Shown: positions 22,815-30,468 of the stretch, one piece after another | How positions within the stretch are numbered: the stretch's first letter is position 1 | How the letters are laid out: each line of letters begins with the position of its first letter | Source: REEB95 sp035934995 | Lineage (GTDB): Bacteria > Pseudomonadota > Alphaproteobacteria > ATCC43930 > CGMCC-115725 | Direction of reading: 5' to 3' | NCBI GenBank assembly: GCA_035934995.1 | Contig: DASYXI010000008.1 | Location: forward strand, 1 to 34,755 | Length of the DNA stretch: 34,755 nt | The notes under the pieces: model-generated | Told to the model about the DNA's origin: nothing | Database searches by the model: none | The model's input: the letters and a program-made list of their open reading frames with translations, nothing else | Made by a program: the position numbers and the translations under genes

Positions 22815-23679
22815 GTCCGCCAGTCTCAGCCGGCAGACCCTTGATGCGCAAGCGTTTGACGCGGCGCGGATCGGCTTCGAGCACTTCGAGCGAGAAGCCG
22901 GCCGGATGCGGGATCACTTCGCCGCGGCCGGGCACGCGGCCGGCGAGCGCGAACACCAGACCGCCGAGCGTGTCGATGCCTTCGGCGCGATCGGGCGGCA
23001 GGAGCGGCACCTTGACGCGGGCAGCGAGCTCGGACAGCGGTGCGCGCGCATCGGCGATCAGCGTGCCGTCGGGCCGCGCGACCACGCGCGGCCGGGCAAT
23101 CTCGTCGTGCTCGTCCTCGATTTCGCCGACGATCTCCTCGATCACGTCCTCGATGGTGATCAGACCGTCGACGCCGCCGAATTCGTCCACCACCAGCGCC
23201 AGGTGGATGCGTGACGCCCGCATCTGCTTCAGCAGTTCGAGCACCGGCAGCGTCGGCGTTGCGAACAGCGCCTTGCGCGCGATCTGATCGAGCGCCACCG
23301 GCGTGCCCGCCGCCACGTGCGGCAGCAGATCCTTGATGTGCAGCACGCCGACCACGTCGTCGAGCGTGTCGCGATAGAGCGGCAGGCGCGAATGGCCGTG
23401 CGCGGCCATCTGCTTCGCCGCTTCGGCAAAGGGCATATCGACCGGCAAGGCGACGATGTCGACGCGCGGCACCATGATGTCGGCGGCCATAACTTCGTGC
23501 AGCCGCAAAATGTTGGTGAGAAGCGCGCGCTCCTCGGGATCGATCGGGAGGGATTCGTGGTGCTCCTCGATCAGCTCCTCGAGCTCGTCGCGCAGGCTCG
23601 CCGGCGGCTCGTCGCTGTCGCCGCGCAACCGCCAGAGCCAGCCGCGCAAACCGCCGCGCCGTGGTCCCGCGTCAACCAT
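22807..23679 (-). CDS. CorC/HlyC-type CBS-domain protein
   Basis: A 290-aa soluble protein with an acidic N-terminal segment, two CBS domains (about 60-185; ADIMVPRVDIVALPVD, HSRLPLYRDTLDDVVGVLHIKDLLP, then IHLALVVDEFGGVDGLITIEDVIEEIVGEI) and a C-terminal CorC_HlyC domain (about 205-285; GIDTLGGLVFALAGRVPGRGE). Its gene lies between ybeY and lnt as in E. coli (ybeX). Reported roles include cobalt/magnesium efflux and ribosome-linked effects; none can be confirmed here. I chose ATG 23679, overlapping ybeY by 8 nt. The frame also overlaps lnt by 8 nt, so three genes are translationally linked. Confidence 0.9.
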   Translation of the reverse strand: MVDAGPRRGGLRGWLWRLRGDSDEPPASLRDELEELIEEHHESLPIDPEERALLTNILRLHEVMAADIMVPRVDIVALPVDMPFAEAAKQMAAHGHSRLPLYRDTLDDVVGVLHIKDLLPHVAAGTPVALDQIARKALFATPTLPVLELLKQMRASRIHLALVVDEFGGVDGLITIEDVIEEIVGEIEDEHDEIARPRVVARPDGTLIADARAPLSELAARVKVPLLPPDRAEGIDTLGGLVFALAGRVPGRGEVIPHPAGFSLEVLEADPRRVKRLRIKGLPAETGGHG

Positions 23680-24187
23680 CCGCCGGCTCGTGCAGGCGAT
23701 AGGGATCGGCGACGCCGAGGCCGGCAAGAATCGCCACTTCCAGCGCCTCCATGCGCCGCGCCTCGACGGCGCGTTCGTGATCGAAGCCCAACAAATGCAG
23801 CACGCCGTGAACGACCAGATGCGTCAGGTGGTCGGCCAGCGCCTTGCCTTGGGCACGTGCCTCGCGGGCGATGGTACCGTGCGCGACGACGACATCGCCC
23901 AACAGCCGAACCGACGCGCCCCGTCGCGCCGGTTCGGCGCTGGCGAACGACAACACGTTGGTGGGCTTGGCGATCCCACGATACGTGCGGTTGAGCTTGG
24001 CGATCAGCGCGTCGTCGGCGAGCACGATCGCCAGTTCGGCGCCGCTCAAGCGGGCGGCGGCATGCGCCAGCGCCGCGGCAGCGGCATGGCGGCAAATTTC
24101 CGGCGCCTTCGGCAGGACACGCCGCCAGGCGGCGGCGCGTTCGATGACGTCGATCGTGATCGGCCTTTTCCTATTCGCCGCGGTCAT
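23672..24187 (-). CDS. ybeY: Endoribonuclease YbeY, 16S rRNA maturation
   Basis: A 171-aa single-strand RNase that matures the 3' end of 16S rRNA and supports ribosome quality control. The zinc-binding motif HGVLHLLGFDHE (HGxLHLxGxDH) is intact. Other usual segments are LNRTYRGIAKPTNVLSFASA and LLGDVVVAHGTIAREA. I chose ATG 24187 (MTAANRKRP), which overlaps phoH by 17 nt and has a weak AAGAG upstream; an ATG at 24226 is possible but would extend far into phoH. The protein ends with a short unconserved tail. Confidence 0.94.
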   Translation of the reverse strand: MTAANRKRPITIDVIERAAAWRRVLPKAPEICRHAAAAALAHAAARLSGAELAIVLADDALIAKLNRTYRGIAKPTNVLSFASAEPARRGASVRLLGDVVVAHGTIAREARAQGKALADHLTHLVVHGVLHLLGFDHERAVEARRMEALEVAILAGLGVADPYRLHEPADG

Positions 24188-25184
24188 CGCTCTTCGTGCG
24201 CTTGGCGCGCTGATCGTGCCGGTCATAGGCGGCGACGATGCGCGACACCAGCGGGTGGCGGACCACGTCCGCTTCGGTGAAATGGATCATCGCGATGCCA
24301 TCGACGCCGGCGAGGGTCTCGACCGCGTCGGTCAGGCCCGAGCGCGTTCCTTTCGGCAGATCGATCTGCGACAGATCGCCGGTGACCGCCATGCGCGCGT
24401 TCTCGCCGAGGCGCGTGAGAAACATCTTCATCTGCACCGGCGTCGTGTTCTGCGCCTCGTCGAGGATGACGAAGGCGTTCGCCAGCGTCCGGCCGCGCAT
24501 GAAGGCGAGCGGCGCGATCTCGATGTCGCCGAGCGACAGGCGCTTCATCACCTGCTCGCCCGGCAGCATGTCGTGCAGCGCGTCGTAAAGCGGCCGCAGA
24601 TAGGGATCGACTTTCTCGCGCAAGTCGCCGGGCAGGAAGCCGAGCCGTTCGCCGGCCTCGACCGCCGGCCGCGACAGCACGATGCGGTCGACCTTGCCGG
24701 CCATCAACAGATCGACCGCCATCGCGACGGCGAGATAGGTCTTGCCGGTGCCGGCCGGGCCGAGACCGAAGACCAGCTCGTGCGTGCGCAGCGCCTTTAT
24801 ATAGGCGGCCTGCGTCGGTCCGCGTGGCGCGATGCGGCGCTTGCGGGTGCGGATTTCCTCGCCGTCGCCGCCCGGCTCGCCGCGATGGGCGCCGCGATGT
24901 TGCGCCATGCGCAAGGCGGCATCGACGGCATGGGCGTCGACCTCGTCGCCGCGCTTCAACCGCTCATAGAGTGCGGTGAGCGCCGCACGGGCGATGTCGG
25001 CGGCGGCTTCCGACCCGGAAATCGCCAGCCGGTTACCGCGCGACACCAGCGCCACGCCGAGCGCGCGCTCGATGCGTTCGAGATGCTTGTCGTGTTCGCC
25101 GAAGAGCTGCGGCAGCAGCGCATTGTCGGCGAAGTGCAGGTTGAAGCGCGCCTCGGCGTCGCGGGCGGTATCGCGCGGGCTCAA
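24171..25184 (-). CDS. phoH: PhoH-family ATPase (TTG start coupled to miaB stop)
   Basis: A 337-aa ATP-binding protein of the PhoH-L type, commonly grouped with ybeY in ribosome/RNA metabolism. Residues 1-110 hold a PhoH-type N-terminal region (NLHFADNALLPQLFGEHDKHLERIERALGV). The Walker A box is GPAGTGKT (142-149), Walker B FVILDEAQN, and SRPAVEAGERLGFLPGD and GDLSQIDLP are standard. The start is TTG at 25184: its bases overlap the miaB TGA (TTGA), and GGAGGA lies about 7 nt upstream. The first ATG-like alternatives fall far upstream in miaB. The exact cellular role is not settled for the family. Confidence 0.93.
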   Translation of the reverse strand: MSPRDTARDAEARFNLHFADNALLPQLFGEHDKHLERIERALGVALVSRGNRLAISGSEAAADIARAALTALYERLKRGDEVDAHAVDAALRMAQHRGAHRGEPGGDGEEIRTRKRRIAPRGPTQAAYIKALRTHELVFGLGPAGTGKTYLAVAMAVDLLMAGKVDRIVLSRPAVEAGERLGFLPGDLREKVDPYLRPLYDALHDMLPGEQVMKRLSLGDIEIAPLAFMRGRTLANAFVILDEAQNTTPVQMKMFLTRLGENARMAVTGDLSQIDLPKGTRSGLTDAVETLAGVDGIAMIHFTEADVVRHPLVSRIVAAYDRHDQRAKRTKSDDRGE

Positions 25185-26515
25185 GCGGCTTCCTCCGCCA
25201 ATACGGCAGCCAGGCTGTTGGGCTCGACGGTCGCGACGCGGACGGTCGCGACCGAACCCAGCCGCGTATCCGGCGCCGCGGCATGAACCGCGTGCAGCCA
25301 CGGGCTGCGTCCGGCCAGCTGACCCGGATGACGGCCGCGCTTCTCGAACAGCACGTCGACCGAGCGGCCGGCGAAGCCGCCGTTGAAACGCGCCTGTTGT
25401 TCGTTGAGCAGCACCTGCAACATGGCGAGCCGTTCGACCTTGACCGGTTCCGGCACCTGGTCGTCGCGCACCGCTGCCGGCGTGCCGGGCCGCGGGCTGT
25501 ATTTGAACGAGAACGCCTGGGCGAAGCCGACGCCGCGCACCAGCGCCAAGGTCGCGGCGAAATCGTCGTCGCTTTCGCCGGGAAAGCCGACGATGAAATC
25601 CGACGACAAGGCGATATCCGGCCGCGCGGCCCGCAAGCGATCGATGGTGCGGCGATAATCGTCGGCGCGGTGGCGGCGATTCATCGCCTGCAGCAGGCGG
25701 TCCGAACCCGACTGCACCGGCAGATGCAGGAATGGCATGAGCTTCGGCTCGTCGCGATGGGCCGCGATCAGCGCGTCGTCCATGTCGGCCGGATGCGACG
25801 TCGTGTAGCGCAGCCGCAGCAGGCCCGGCATCGCGGCCAGCGCCCGGATCAGCTGGCCGAGTCCCCAGACGCCGCCGTCCGCGGCGGCGCCGTGATAGGC
25901 GTTGACGTTCTGGCCGAGCAACGTGAGTTCGCGGGCGCCGCGCGCGATTAGATCGCGGGCTTCGTCGAGCACCGCCGGCGCCGGGCGCGAGAACTCGGCG
26001 CCGCGCGTATACGGCACCACGCAGAACGTGCAGAACTTGTCGCAGCCTTCCTGAATCGAAAGAAAGGCGCTGACGCCGGCGCGGCCGCGCTCCGGCAGAA
26101 GGTCGAATTTCGATTCAGCGGGGAATTCGGTTTCGACCGGCCGCTCGCCGTTTTCGGCGGCTGCCACCAAGGCCGGAAGGCGATGATAGCTTTGCGGGCC
26201 GACGACGACATCGACGGTCTTGGCGCGGCGCAGGATCTCGGCGCCTTCGGCCTGGGCGACGCAGCCTGCGACCGCGACAACCAGCTTGCCGCCGTCGCGG
26301 CGCTTGCGCGCCTTGAGCGGCGCCAGGCGGCCCAGATCGGAGAACAGCTTCTCCGCCGCCTTCTCGCGGATGTGACAGGTGTTGAGCAGGATCATATCGG
26401 CGTCGGCCGGCGACGCCGCCGGCGCATAGCCCGACGATTCCAACGCTTCGGTCATGCGGTCCGAATCGTAGACGTTCATCTGGCAACCGTAGGTTTTGAC
26501 GAACAGCTTTTTCAC
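25181..26515 (-). CDS. miaB: tRNA-2-methylthio-N6-isopentenyladenosine methylthiotransferase MiaB
   Basis: A 444-aa radical-SAM enzyme adding the methylthio group to A37 of tRNAs that read codons starting with U. The N-terminal UPF0004 domain has C11, C47 and C84 (YGCQMN, NTCHIRE, AGCVAQ). The radical-SAM loop is CxxxCxxC (C158, C162, C165). A C-terminal TRAM domain (about 375-435) includes FAGRSVDVLFE. The start is GTG at 26515 with GAGGGA just upstream; an ATG 33 nt further up is less likely because the family starts here. It lies 7 nt after olsA and its stop overlaps phoH. Confidence 0.96.
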   Translation of the reverse strand: MKKLFVKTYGCQMNVYDSDRMTEALESSGYAPAASPADADMILLNTCHIREKAAEKLFSDLGRLAPLKARKRRDGGKLVVAVAGCVAQAEGAEILRRAKTVDVVVGPQSYHRLPALVAAAENGERPVETEFPAESKFDLLPERGRAGVSAFLSIQEGCDKFCTFCVVPYTRGAEFSRPAPAVLDEARDLIARGARELTLLGQNVNAYHGAAADGGVWGLGQLIRALAAMPGLLRLRYTTSHPADMDDALIAAHRDEPKLMPFLHLPVQSGSDRLLQAMNRRHRADDYRRTIDRLRAARPDIALSSDFIVGFPGESDDDFAATLALVRGVGFAQAFSFKYSPRPGTPAAVRDDQVPEPVKVERLAMLQVLLNEQQARFNGGFAGRSVDVLFEKRGRHPGQLAGRSPWLHAVHAAAPDTRLGSVATVRVATVEPNSLAAVLAEEAA

Positions 26516-26522
26516 GTGTCCC

Positions 26523-27380
26523 TCATTGTGTCGGCAGCGCGTCGGCAAAAGCGGGCGCCGGCACGGCGGCAGCCGGCGCCGGCAACGGCGACGCGGGCTC
26601 GTGTCCGCTCAACGCCGCTGCGAGGCCGGCGGCAATCACGGCAGCGCAATGATCCGCCAACGCCTTGCGCGACGGAAAATCGGCGGCGCGCACCGCCGGG
26701 TGGAAGGTCACGCCGACACCCAGACGGCCGAGACCGAGCACGGTCCAGAGATGCGGCGCCAAATCCATATCGCCATACCACGCGAACAGCGGGCGATAGG
26801 AGCGCCCGAGCGGCATCCCGTCAAGCCGGAGATAGGCAACGGAAACGGGTTGGACGGCGATGTCGCCGGCGCCGTCCGACTCCGTGACGGCCGCGAACAA
26901 GGCGCTCTTGAACGGCAACAGCCGTTGGCCGTCGCCGCTGGTGCCTTCGGGAAAAAGGATCAGCTGGTCGCCGGACCGTAGCCGCGCGCTCAACGCGTCG
27001 CGCTGCCGCGCCACGCTGCGGCGTTTGCGGTCGATGAAGACCGTGCGCTGCAATCGCGCCAGCCAGCCGAAGAGCGGCCAGCCATCGACGTCGGCCTTGG
27101 AGACGAACGAGCCCGGAATTGCCGCGCCGAGAATCTCGATGTCGAGATAGGACGTGTGGTTTGCCACAAAAAGCGTCGGCCGGGCCGGTGACGGCACGCC
27201 GCGCCGTTCGATCGCGATGCCGAGAATGCGGCACACCAGGCGGTGGTAGAACGACGGCAGCCGCGCGGCCAACGGGCTGCGCACCAGCAACAACGCTGCC
27301 TGGACCGGCATCAGCGAAAACGTCAGCGCGCAATAGGCGACGACGCGCACCAGGCGCAGCGCGGAACCCTGCGGCGGCAT
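26523..27380 (-). CDS. 1-acyl-glycerol-3-phosphate acyltransferase family (probable lyso-ornithine lipid acyltransferase OlsA)
   Basis: A 285-aa membrane-associated PlsC-type acyltransferase. Motif I, NHTSYLD (H75, D80), is intact, and motif III, FPEGT (141-145), is clear; an Arg-rich segment (FIDRKRR) lies between them. Two hydrophobic segments fill residues 10-35. The last 40 residues are a Pro/Ala-rich tail. The direct partner is an OlsB-like gene, so acylation of lyso-ornithine lipid is likelier than phosphatidic acid synthesis; PlsC activity remains possible. The ATG shares its A with the olsB TGA (TGATG), showing tight coupling. Confidence 0.85.
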   Translation of the reverse strand: MPPQGSALRLVRVVAYCALTFSLMPVQAALLLVRSPLAARLPSFYHRLVCRILGIAIERRGVPSPARPTLFVANHTSYLDIEILGAAIPGSFVSKADVDGWPLFGWLARLQRTVFIDRKRRSVARQRDALSARLRSGDQLILFPEGTSGDGQRLLPFKSALFAAVTESDGAGDIAVQPVSVAYLRLDGMPLGRSYRPLFAWYGDMDLAPHLWTVLGLGRLGVGVTFHPAVRAADFPSRKALADHCAAVIAAGLAAALSGHEPASPLPAPAAAVPAPAFADALPTQ

Positions 27381-28225
27381 CAGACGGCGGCGACCGCGCG
27401 CACGCGGCGTTCGTAATGGCGATAGTATTTTTCGGTCACGAGATCGGTTTTGACCACGATGCAGACATCGGTGGTGTTGAACTGCTGGTCAATCACCGCG
27501 CCGTCGCCGACGAAACCGCCGAGACGCAGATAACCTTTGAGCAGCGGCGGCAGCTGATTCAGCGCTTCGGCCGGATCGAAGGCATCGGCCGGCAGGCGTT
27601 TCATGTCCAAGTAACGGTCGCTGAGCGCGCGTGGCCGCAGCGCCGGCGGCGCCAGATGATGGTGATAGAGGTACGACAGCGGCACGGCCAGCGCGTTGGG
27701 ATCGGTGCCCGGCAGGCTGGCGCAGCCGAACATCAACTCGATGCCGAAGTCGAAGACGTAGGCGGCGATGCCGCGCCACAGGAGCTGCATGGTGGGCCGG
27801 GTGCGCCATTGCGCGTCGATGCAAGAGCGGCCGAGCTCGAGCACCGCGCCCGGATATTCGGCGACGCAACGCAAATCGTATTCGGCGGCGCTGTAGAAGC
27901 GGCCGACGCGCGCCGCCGCCTCGCGGCGGATCAGCCGGTAGGTTCCGACCACCGCGTCGTTACCGGCACCGCGCGCGTGATCGAACACCAACAGATGATC
28001 GCAGAACGCATCGAAATCGTCGAAATCGCGTTGCACCAGCGCCGTTTCCACGGTCGGATGCGCGCCCATCTCCTGATAGAAGACGCGGTAGCGCAGCGCC
28101 TGGGCCGCGGCAATCTCGCCTTCGTCGCGCGCCAGGCGCACTTCGAGCGTGCCGGCGCGGACGGCCAGCGAGCCCGCTTGCGGCGGGGGTGTGGCGGACG
28201 CCGAAGACGGCGATTGCGTGGTCAC
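27380..28225 (-). CDS. olsB: OlsB-like GNAT N-acyltransferase (ornithine lipid synthesis)
   Basis: A 281-aa protein of the hemolysin-like acetyltransferase (Acetyltransf_5) family. Typical blocks are LRYRVFYQEMGA, DFDAFCDHLLVFD, VVGTYRLIRREAAA, LELGRSCIDAQWRT, and LLKGYLRLGGFVGDGAVIDQQFNTTDVCIVV. In rhizobia this enzyme transfers a 3-hydroxyacyl group from ACP to ornithine, forming the lyso-lipid that OlsA completes. Both genes adjoin here, supporting that role. The ATG overlaps the fur stop by 4 nt (ATGA). No membrane segment is seen; residues 1-20 are Pro/Ser-rich and unconserved. Confidence 0.82.
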   Translation of the reverse strand: MTTQSPSSASATPPPQAGSLAVRAGTLEVRLARDEGEIAAAQALRYRVFYQEMGAHPTVETALVQRDFDDFDAFCDHLLVFDHARGAGNDAVVGTYRLIRREAAARVGRFYSAAEYDLRCVAEYPGAVLELGRSCIDAQWRTRPTMQLLWRGIAAYVFDFGIELMFGCASLPGTDPNALAVPLSYLYHHHLAPPALRPRALSDRYLDMKRLPADAFDPAEALNQLPPLLKGYLRLGGFVGDGAVIDQQFNTTDVCIVVKTDLVTEKYYRHYERRVRAVAAV

Positions 28226-28653
28226 TTCTTGGCGGATGCCGCCGTGCCCTCAAGCGGCACGGCAAATAGTTCGAGCCGATGATCGACCAGCTTGTAGCCG
28301 AGGCGCGAGGCGACTTCGCGTTGCAGCTTTTCGATCGCCTCGTTGCGGAACTCGATGACCTTGCCGCTTTGCAAATCGATCAGATGATCGTGATGCTCGG
28401 TCGGCGCCTCTTCGTAACGCGCGCGGCCGTCGCCGAAATCGTGACGTTCGAGGATGCTCGCCTCCTGGAACAGGCGCACGGTGCGGTAGACGGTGGCGAT
28501 CGAGATTTTCGGATCGATCGCCGCGGCGCGCTGATGAACCGCTTCGACGTCCGGATGATCGGCGGATTCGGACAGCACGCGCGCGATGACGCGCCGCTGC
28601 TCGGTCATCTTGAGACCCTTGTCGATGCACAGCTGTTCGATACGGGACGGCAT
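28222..28653 (-). CDS. fur: Fur/Mur-type ferric or manganese uptake regulator
   Basis: A 143-aa Fur-family repressor. The winged helix includes LKMTEQRRVIARVLSESADHPDVE and SIATVYRTVRLFQEASIL. The metal-sensing segment EHHDHLIDLQSGKVIEF has the HHDH motif (87-90) but lacks the structural CxxC; this is usual in Alphaproteobacteria, where such proteins may sense iron (Fur) or manganese (Mur). It is distinct from the Irr at 5.9 kb. It starts at 28653 behind a TATAAT box at 28690-28695, and its stop overlaps olsB by 4 nt. Confidence 0.9.
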   Translation of the reverse strand: MPSRIEQLCIDKGLKMTEQRRVIARVLSESADHPDVEAVHQRAAAIDPKISIATVYRTVRLFQEASILERHDFGDGRARYEEAPTEHHDHLIDLQSGKVIEFRNEAIEKLQREVASRLGYKLVDHRLELFAVPLEGTAASAKK

Positions 28654-28689
28654 TCGCGACGGTGTCCGCGCCTATTACCCGGAACGAAA

Positions 28690-28718
28690 ATTATAGCCCA
28701 AAGCCGGCAGCGAGCCTA
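28690..28718 (-). promoter_or_regulatory. Candidate promoter of fur
   Basis: A perfect TATAAT (28690-28695) lies about 37 nt before the fur ATG. The -35 (TAGGCT, 17 nt away) is poor, so an activator or another sigma context may be needed. Confidence 0.4.
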
Positions 28719-28748
28719 TAGCGCGCGGCCGGGCGGATCGCTCGGCGA

Positions 28749-29168
28749 TCAGCTGGCCTTGGCCTGGCGGCCGCGCGTGCCGAGACCGATGTCCTTGGCG
28801 AGCTTGGAACGCTGCCGCGCGTAGTTCGGCGCGACCATCGGATAATCGGCCGACAGGCCCCAGCGTTCGCGATAGGCCTCGGGCGTCATGTTGTACGCCG
28901 TCTTGAGATGGCGCTTGAGCATCTTCAGCTTTTTGCCGTCTTCGAGGCAGATGATGTAGTCGGGATGGACCGAGCGCTTGACGTTGACCGCCGGCTTCGG
29001 CCGGTCGCCGCCGGCGCCCGGACCTTTGCCGATATTGGCCAGCGACTGGTAGACCTGATCGATCAGTTGCGGCAGATCCGTCGGCGTCACGCTGTTGTTG
29101 GAGACGTGCGCGGCGACGATTTCGGTCGTGAGCTCGAGCAAGCTGTTGGGTTGCGATTTATCAGTCAT
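28749..29168 (-). CDS. mucR: MucR/Ros-family transcriptional regulator
   Basis: A 139-aa regulator. Residues 10-50 form the N-terminal oligomerisation helices (LLELTTEIVAAHVSNNSVTPTDLPQLIDQVYQSL). The DNA-binding Ros finger is at about 70-125: YIICLEDGKKLKMLKRHL, then YNMTPEAYRERWGLSADYPMVAPNYA. Of the zinc ligands, C74 and H87 remain, the second Cys position is D77, and the last His position is A91 in a TAY context, so it may fold with weakened or no zinc. MucR proteins are global regulators of surface, cell-cycle and virulence genes, binding AT-rich DNA. The ATG at 29168 starts at the family N-terminus; upstream extensions overlap the promoter. Confidence 0.92.
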   Translation of the reverse strand: MTDKSQPNSLLELTTEIVAAHVSNNSVTPTDLPQLIDQVYQSLANIGKGPGAGGDRPKPAVNVKRSVHPDYIICLEDGKKLKMLKRHLKTAYNMTPEAYRERWGLSADYPMVAPNYARQRSKLAKDIGLGTRGRQAKAS

Positions 29169-29200
29169 CCGACAAAGTTCCCACCGGTTCTGTGGCGAAG

Positions 29201-29229
29201 CATATAAGTAAATTGCGTGAACTGCGCAA
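29201..29229 (-). promoter_or_regulatory. Promoter of mucR
   Basis: TTGCGC (minus strand), 17 nt, then TATATG, 33 nt before the mucR ATG. The -35 hexamer lies inside the 20-bp palindrome described next. Confidence 0.6.
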
Positions 29230-29242
29230 TAAGTATTGCGCA
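29223..29242. promoter_or_regulatory. TGCGCAATA-N2-TATTGCGCA palindrome overlapping the mucR -35
   Basis: A perfect 9-2-9 inverted repeat; a further ATTGCG half-site lies at 29211-29216. It covers the mucR -35, so binding would block polymerase. MucR autorepression is known in relatives, but the binding protein here is inferred. Confidence 0.55.
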
Positions 29243-29307
29243 TTTGTAAGATTTTTGTTGGTGCTCGATAACAGTTTTACGGACTGTCACACCACGAATA
29301 CACGGCT

Positions 29308-29763
29308 TTACGGCAGCGGCCGAGCAAGAATCAACGCATCGGCCGCCGCCGCGGGCCGCCGGTAATAGAAGGGGCGGCGGCCAACCACGGCGAAACCCTC
29401 GGCCGCATAGAGCAACCGCGCGGTTTCGTTGTCGGCGGCGACCTCGAGCACCACCCGCGACGCGCGCGCCGTGCGCGCGGCCGCGTAGAGATCGGCGAGC
29501 AACGCCCGGGCGACGCCGCGCCGGCGCGCCGTCGGATCGACGCACAGCGTCAGAACCTCGGCTTCGCCGCCGACCACCAGTGCCATCAGAAAGCCGATCG
29601 GCTTGCGATCGCTAAAAGCGAGGCGCGCATGCATCGCGGGCAAAGCGACGAGCCGCGACAGCGCGCGGCTTTCCCACGGGTCCTCGGGAAAAGCGAGTCC
29701 GTGCAGCCGCGCCAGGATCTCGGCGTCGGCCTCGACCGCCGTCCGCAGCTGCGGCGCGGTCAC
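29308..29763 (-). CDS. rimI: Ribosomal-protein-alanine N-acetyltransferase RimI-like
   Basis: A 151-aa GNAT enzyme. The acetyl-CoA loop appears as VLTLCVDPTARRRGVARALL (V-x-P-x2-R-R-x-G-x-A), followed by VVLEVAADNETARLLYAAEGFAVVGRRPFYYRR, the usual RimI C-terminal pattern including NxxAxxLY and GF. RimI acetylates the N-terminus of S18; the locus next to tsaB supports this, but other substrates are possible. The start is GTG at 29763, overlapping the tsaB stop by 4 nt (GTGA). Confidence 0.87.
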   Translation of the reverse strand: MTAPQLRTAVEADAEILARLHGLAFPEDPWESRALSRLVALPAMHARLAFSDRKPIGFLMALVVGGEAEVLTLCVDPTARRRGVARALLADLYAAARTARASRVVLEVAADNETARLLYAAEGFAVVGRRPFYYRRPAAAADALILARPLP

Positions 29764-30434
29764 GTCGTTGCCGCCCGCCGCGGCGTCGTGGTGTCGGGTG
29801 TGCGCAGATAAAACGGCCGCGGCGGCTCGACCGTGCCGCCATTCGCCTGCGCGCGGCCGAGACGGGCGACCCAGGCCGCATCGACGGATCGCGCACCGGC
29901 CGCCATGACAAAATCGTGGCCGGCGAGCTGGACCTGCAATCGCGCCGCCGCATCGCCCGCCAGCAGCAACGGACCCGGCGGCAGCCAGGCCGCGAGATCG
30001 CGCGGATGGACCTGCGCCGGCGGGGCGAGCGCGGCACCCGCCGCCGTGAAGGCCTGGAGATAGAATTCGTCGCGTTTCGATTCGACGGCGACGACGAGCG
30101 TCCGCGCTTGCCGCGCTGCCGGCGGCACCATCGCCGCATAGGCATCGAGCACGCCGACGCCGACCGCCCGCCGGCCGGTCGCCAGCGCCAGACCGCGCGC
30201 GGCGGCGAGGCCGATGCGGATGCCGGTGAAGCTGCCCGGGCCCGTGGTCACCGCGATCAGATCGAGCGCGGCGGGCGCGATGGCGGCGGCGGCCAACGTC
30301 TCGGCGATCAAGGGCATCAGCCGCTCGGCCTGTCCGCGCAGCATCGCCTCGGCGCGCGCCGCTGCCACGCGTTCGCCGTCGAGCACGGCGACCGCGCATT
30401 GGCCGCCGGCGCTATCGAGGCCCAGGACCTTCAT
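29760..30434 (-). CDS. tsaB: tRNA N6-threonylcarbamoyladenosine complex subunit TsaB
   Basis: A 224-aa ASKHA-fold protein that, with TsaD and TsaE, makes t6A37 in tRNAs reading ANN codons. The start MKVLGLDSAGGQCAVAVLDG and the TTGPGSFTGIRIGLAAARGLAL motif are diagnostic. I chose the internal ATG at 30434, which gives the family N-terminus; the ATG at 30446 adds four residues. It diverges from the dipeptidase gene with only 34 nt between start codons, so its promoter probably lies inside that gene. rimI overlaps its stop. Confidence 0.92.
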   Translation of the reverse strand: MKVLGLDSAGGQCAVAVLDGERVAAARAEAMLRGQAERLMPLIAETLAAAAIAPAALDLIAVTTGPGSFTGIRIGLAAARGLALATGRRAVGVGVLDAYAAMVPPAARQARTLVVAVESKRDEFYLQAFTAAGAALAPPAQVHPRDLAAWLPPGPLLLAGDAAARLQVQLAGHDFVMAAGARSVDAAWVARLGRAQANGGTVEPPRPFYLRTPDTTTPRRAATT

Positions 30435-30468
30435 GCGGCCGATCATAACGTGCTAGGAAAATCCGGTC

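Noticed and set aside
28735..28755. GATCGC-N3-GCGATC hairpin at the mucR stop codon
   Set aside because: A 6-bp stem without U-tract; possible stabilising hairpin but not supportable as a terminator.
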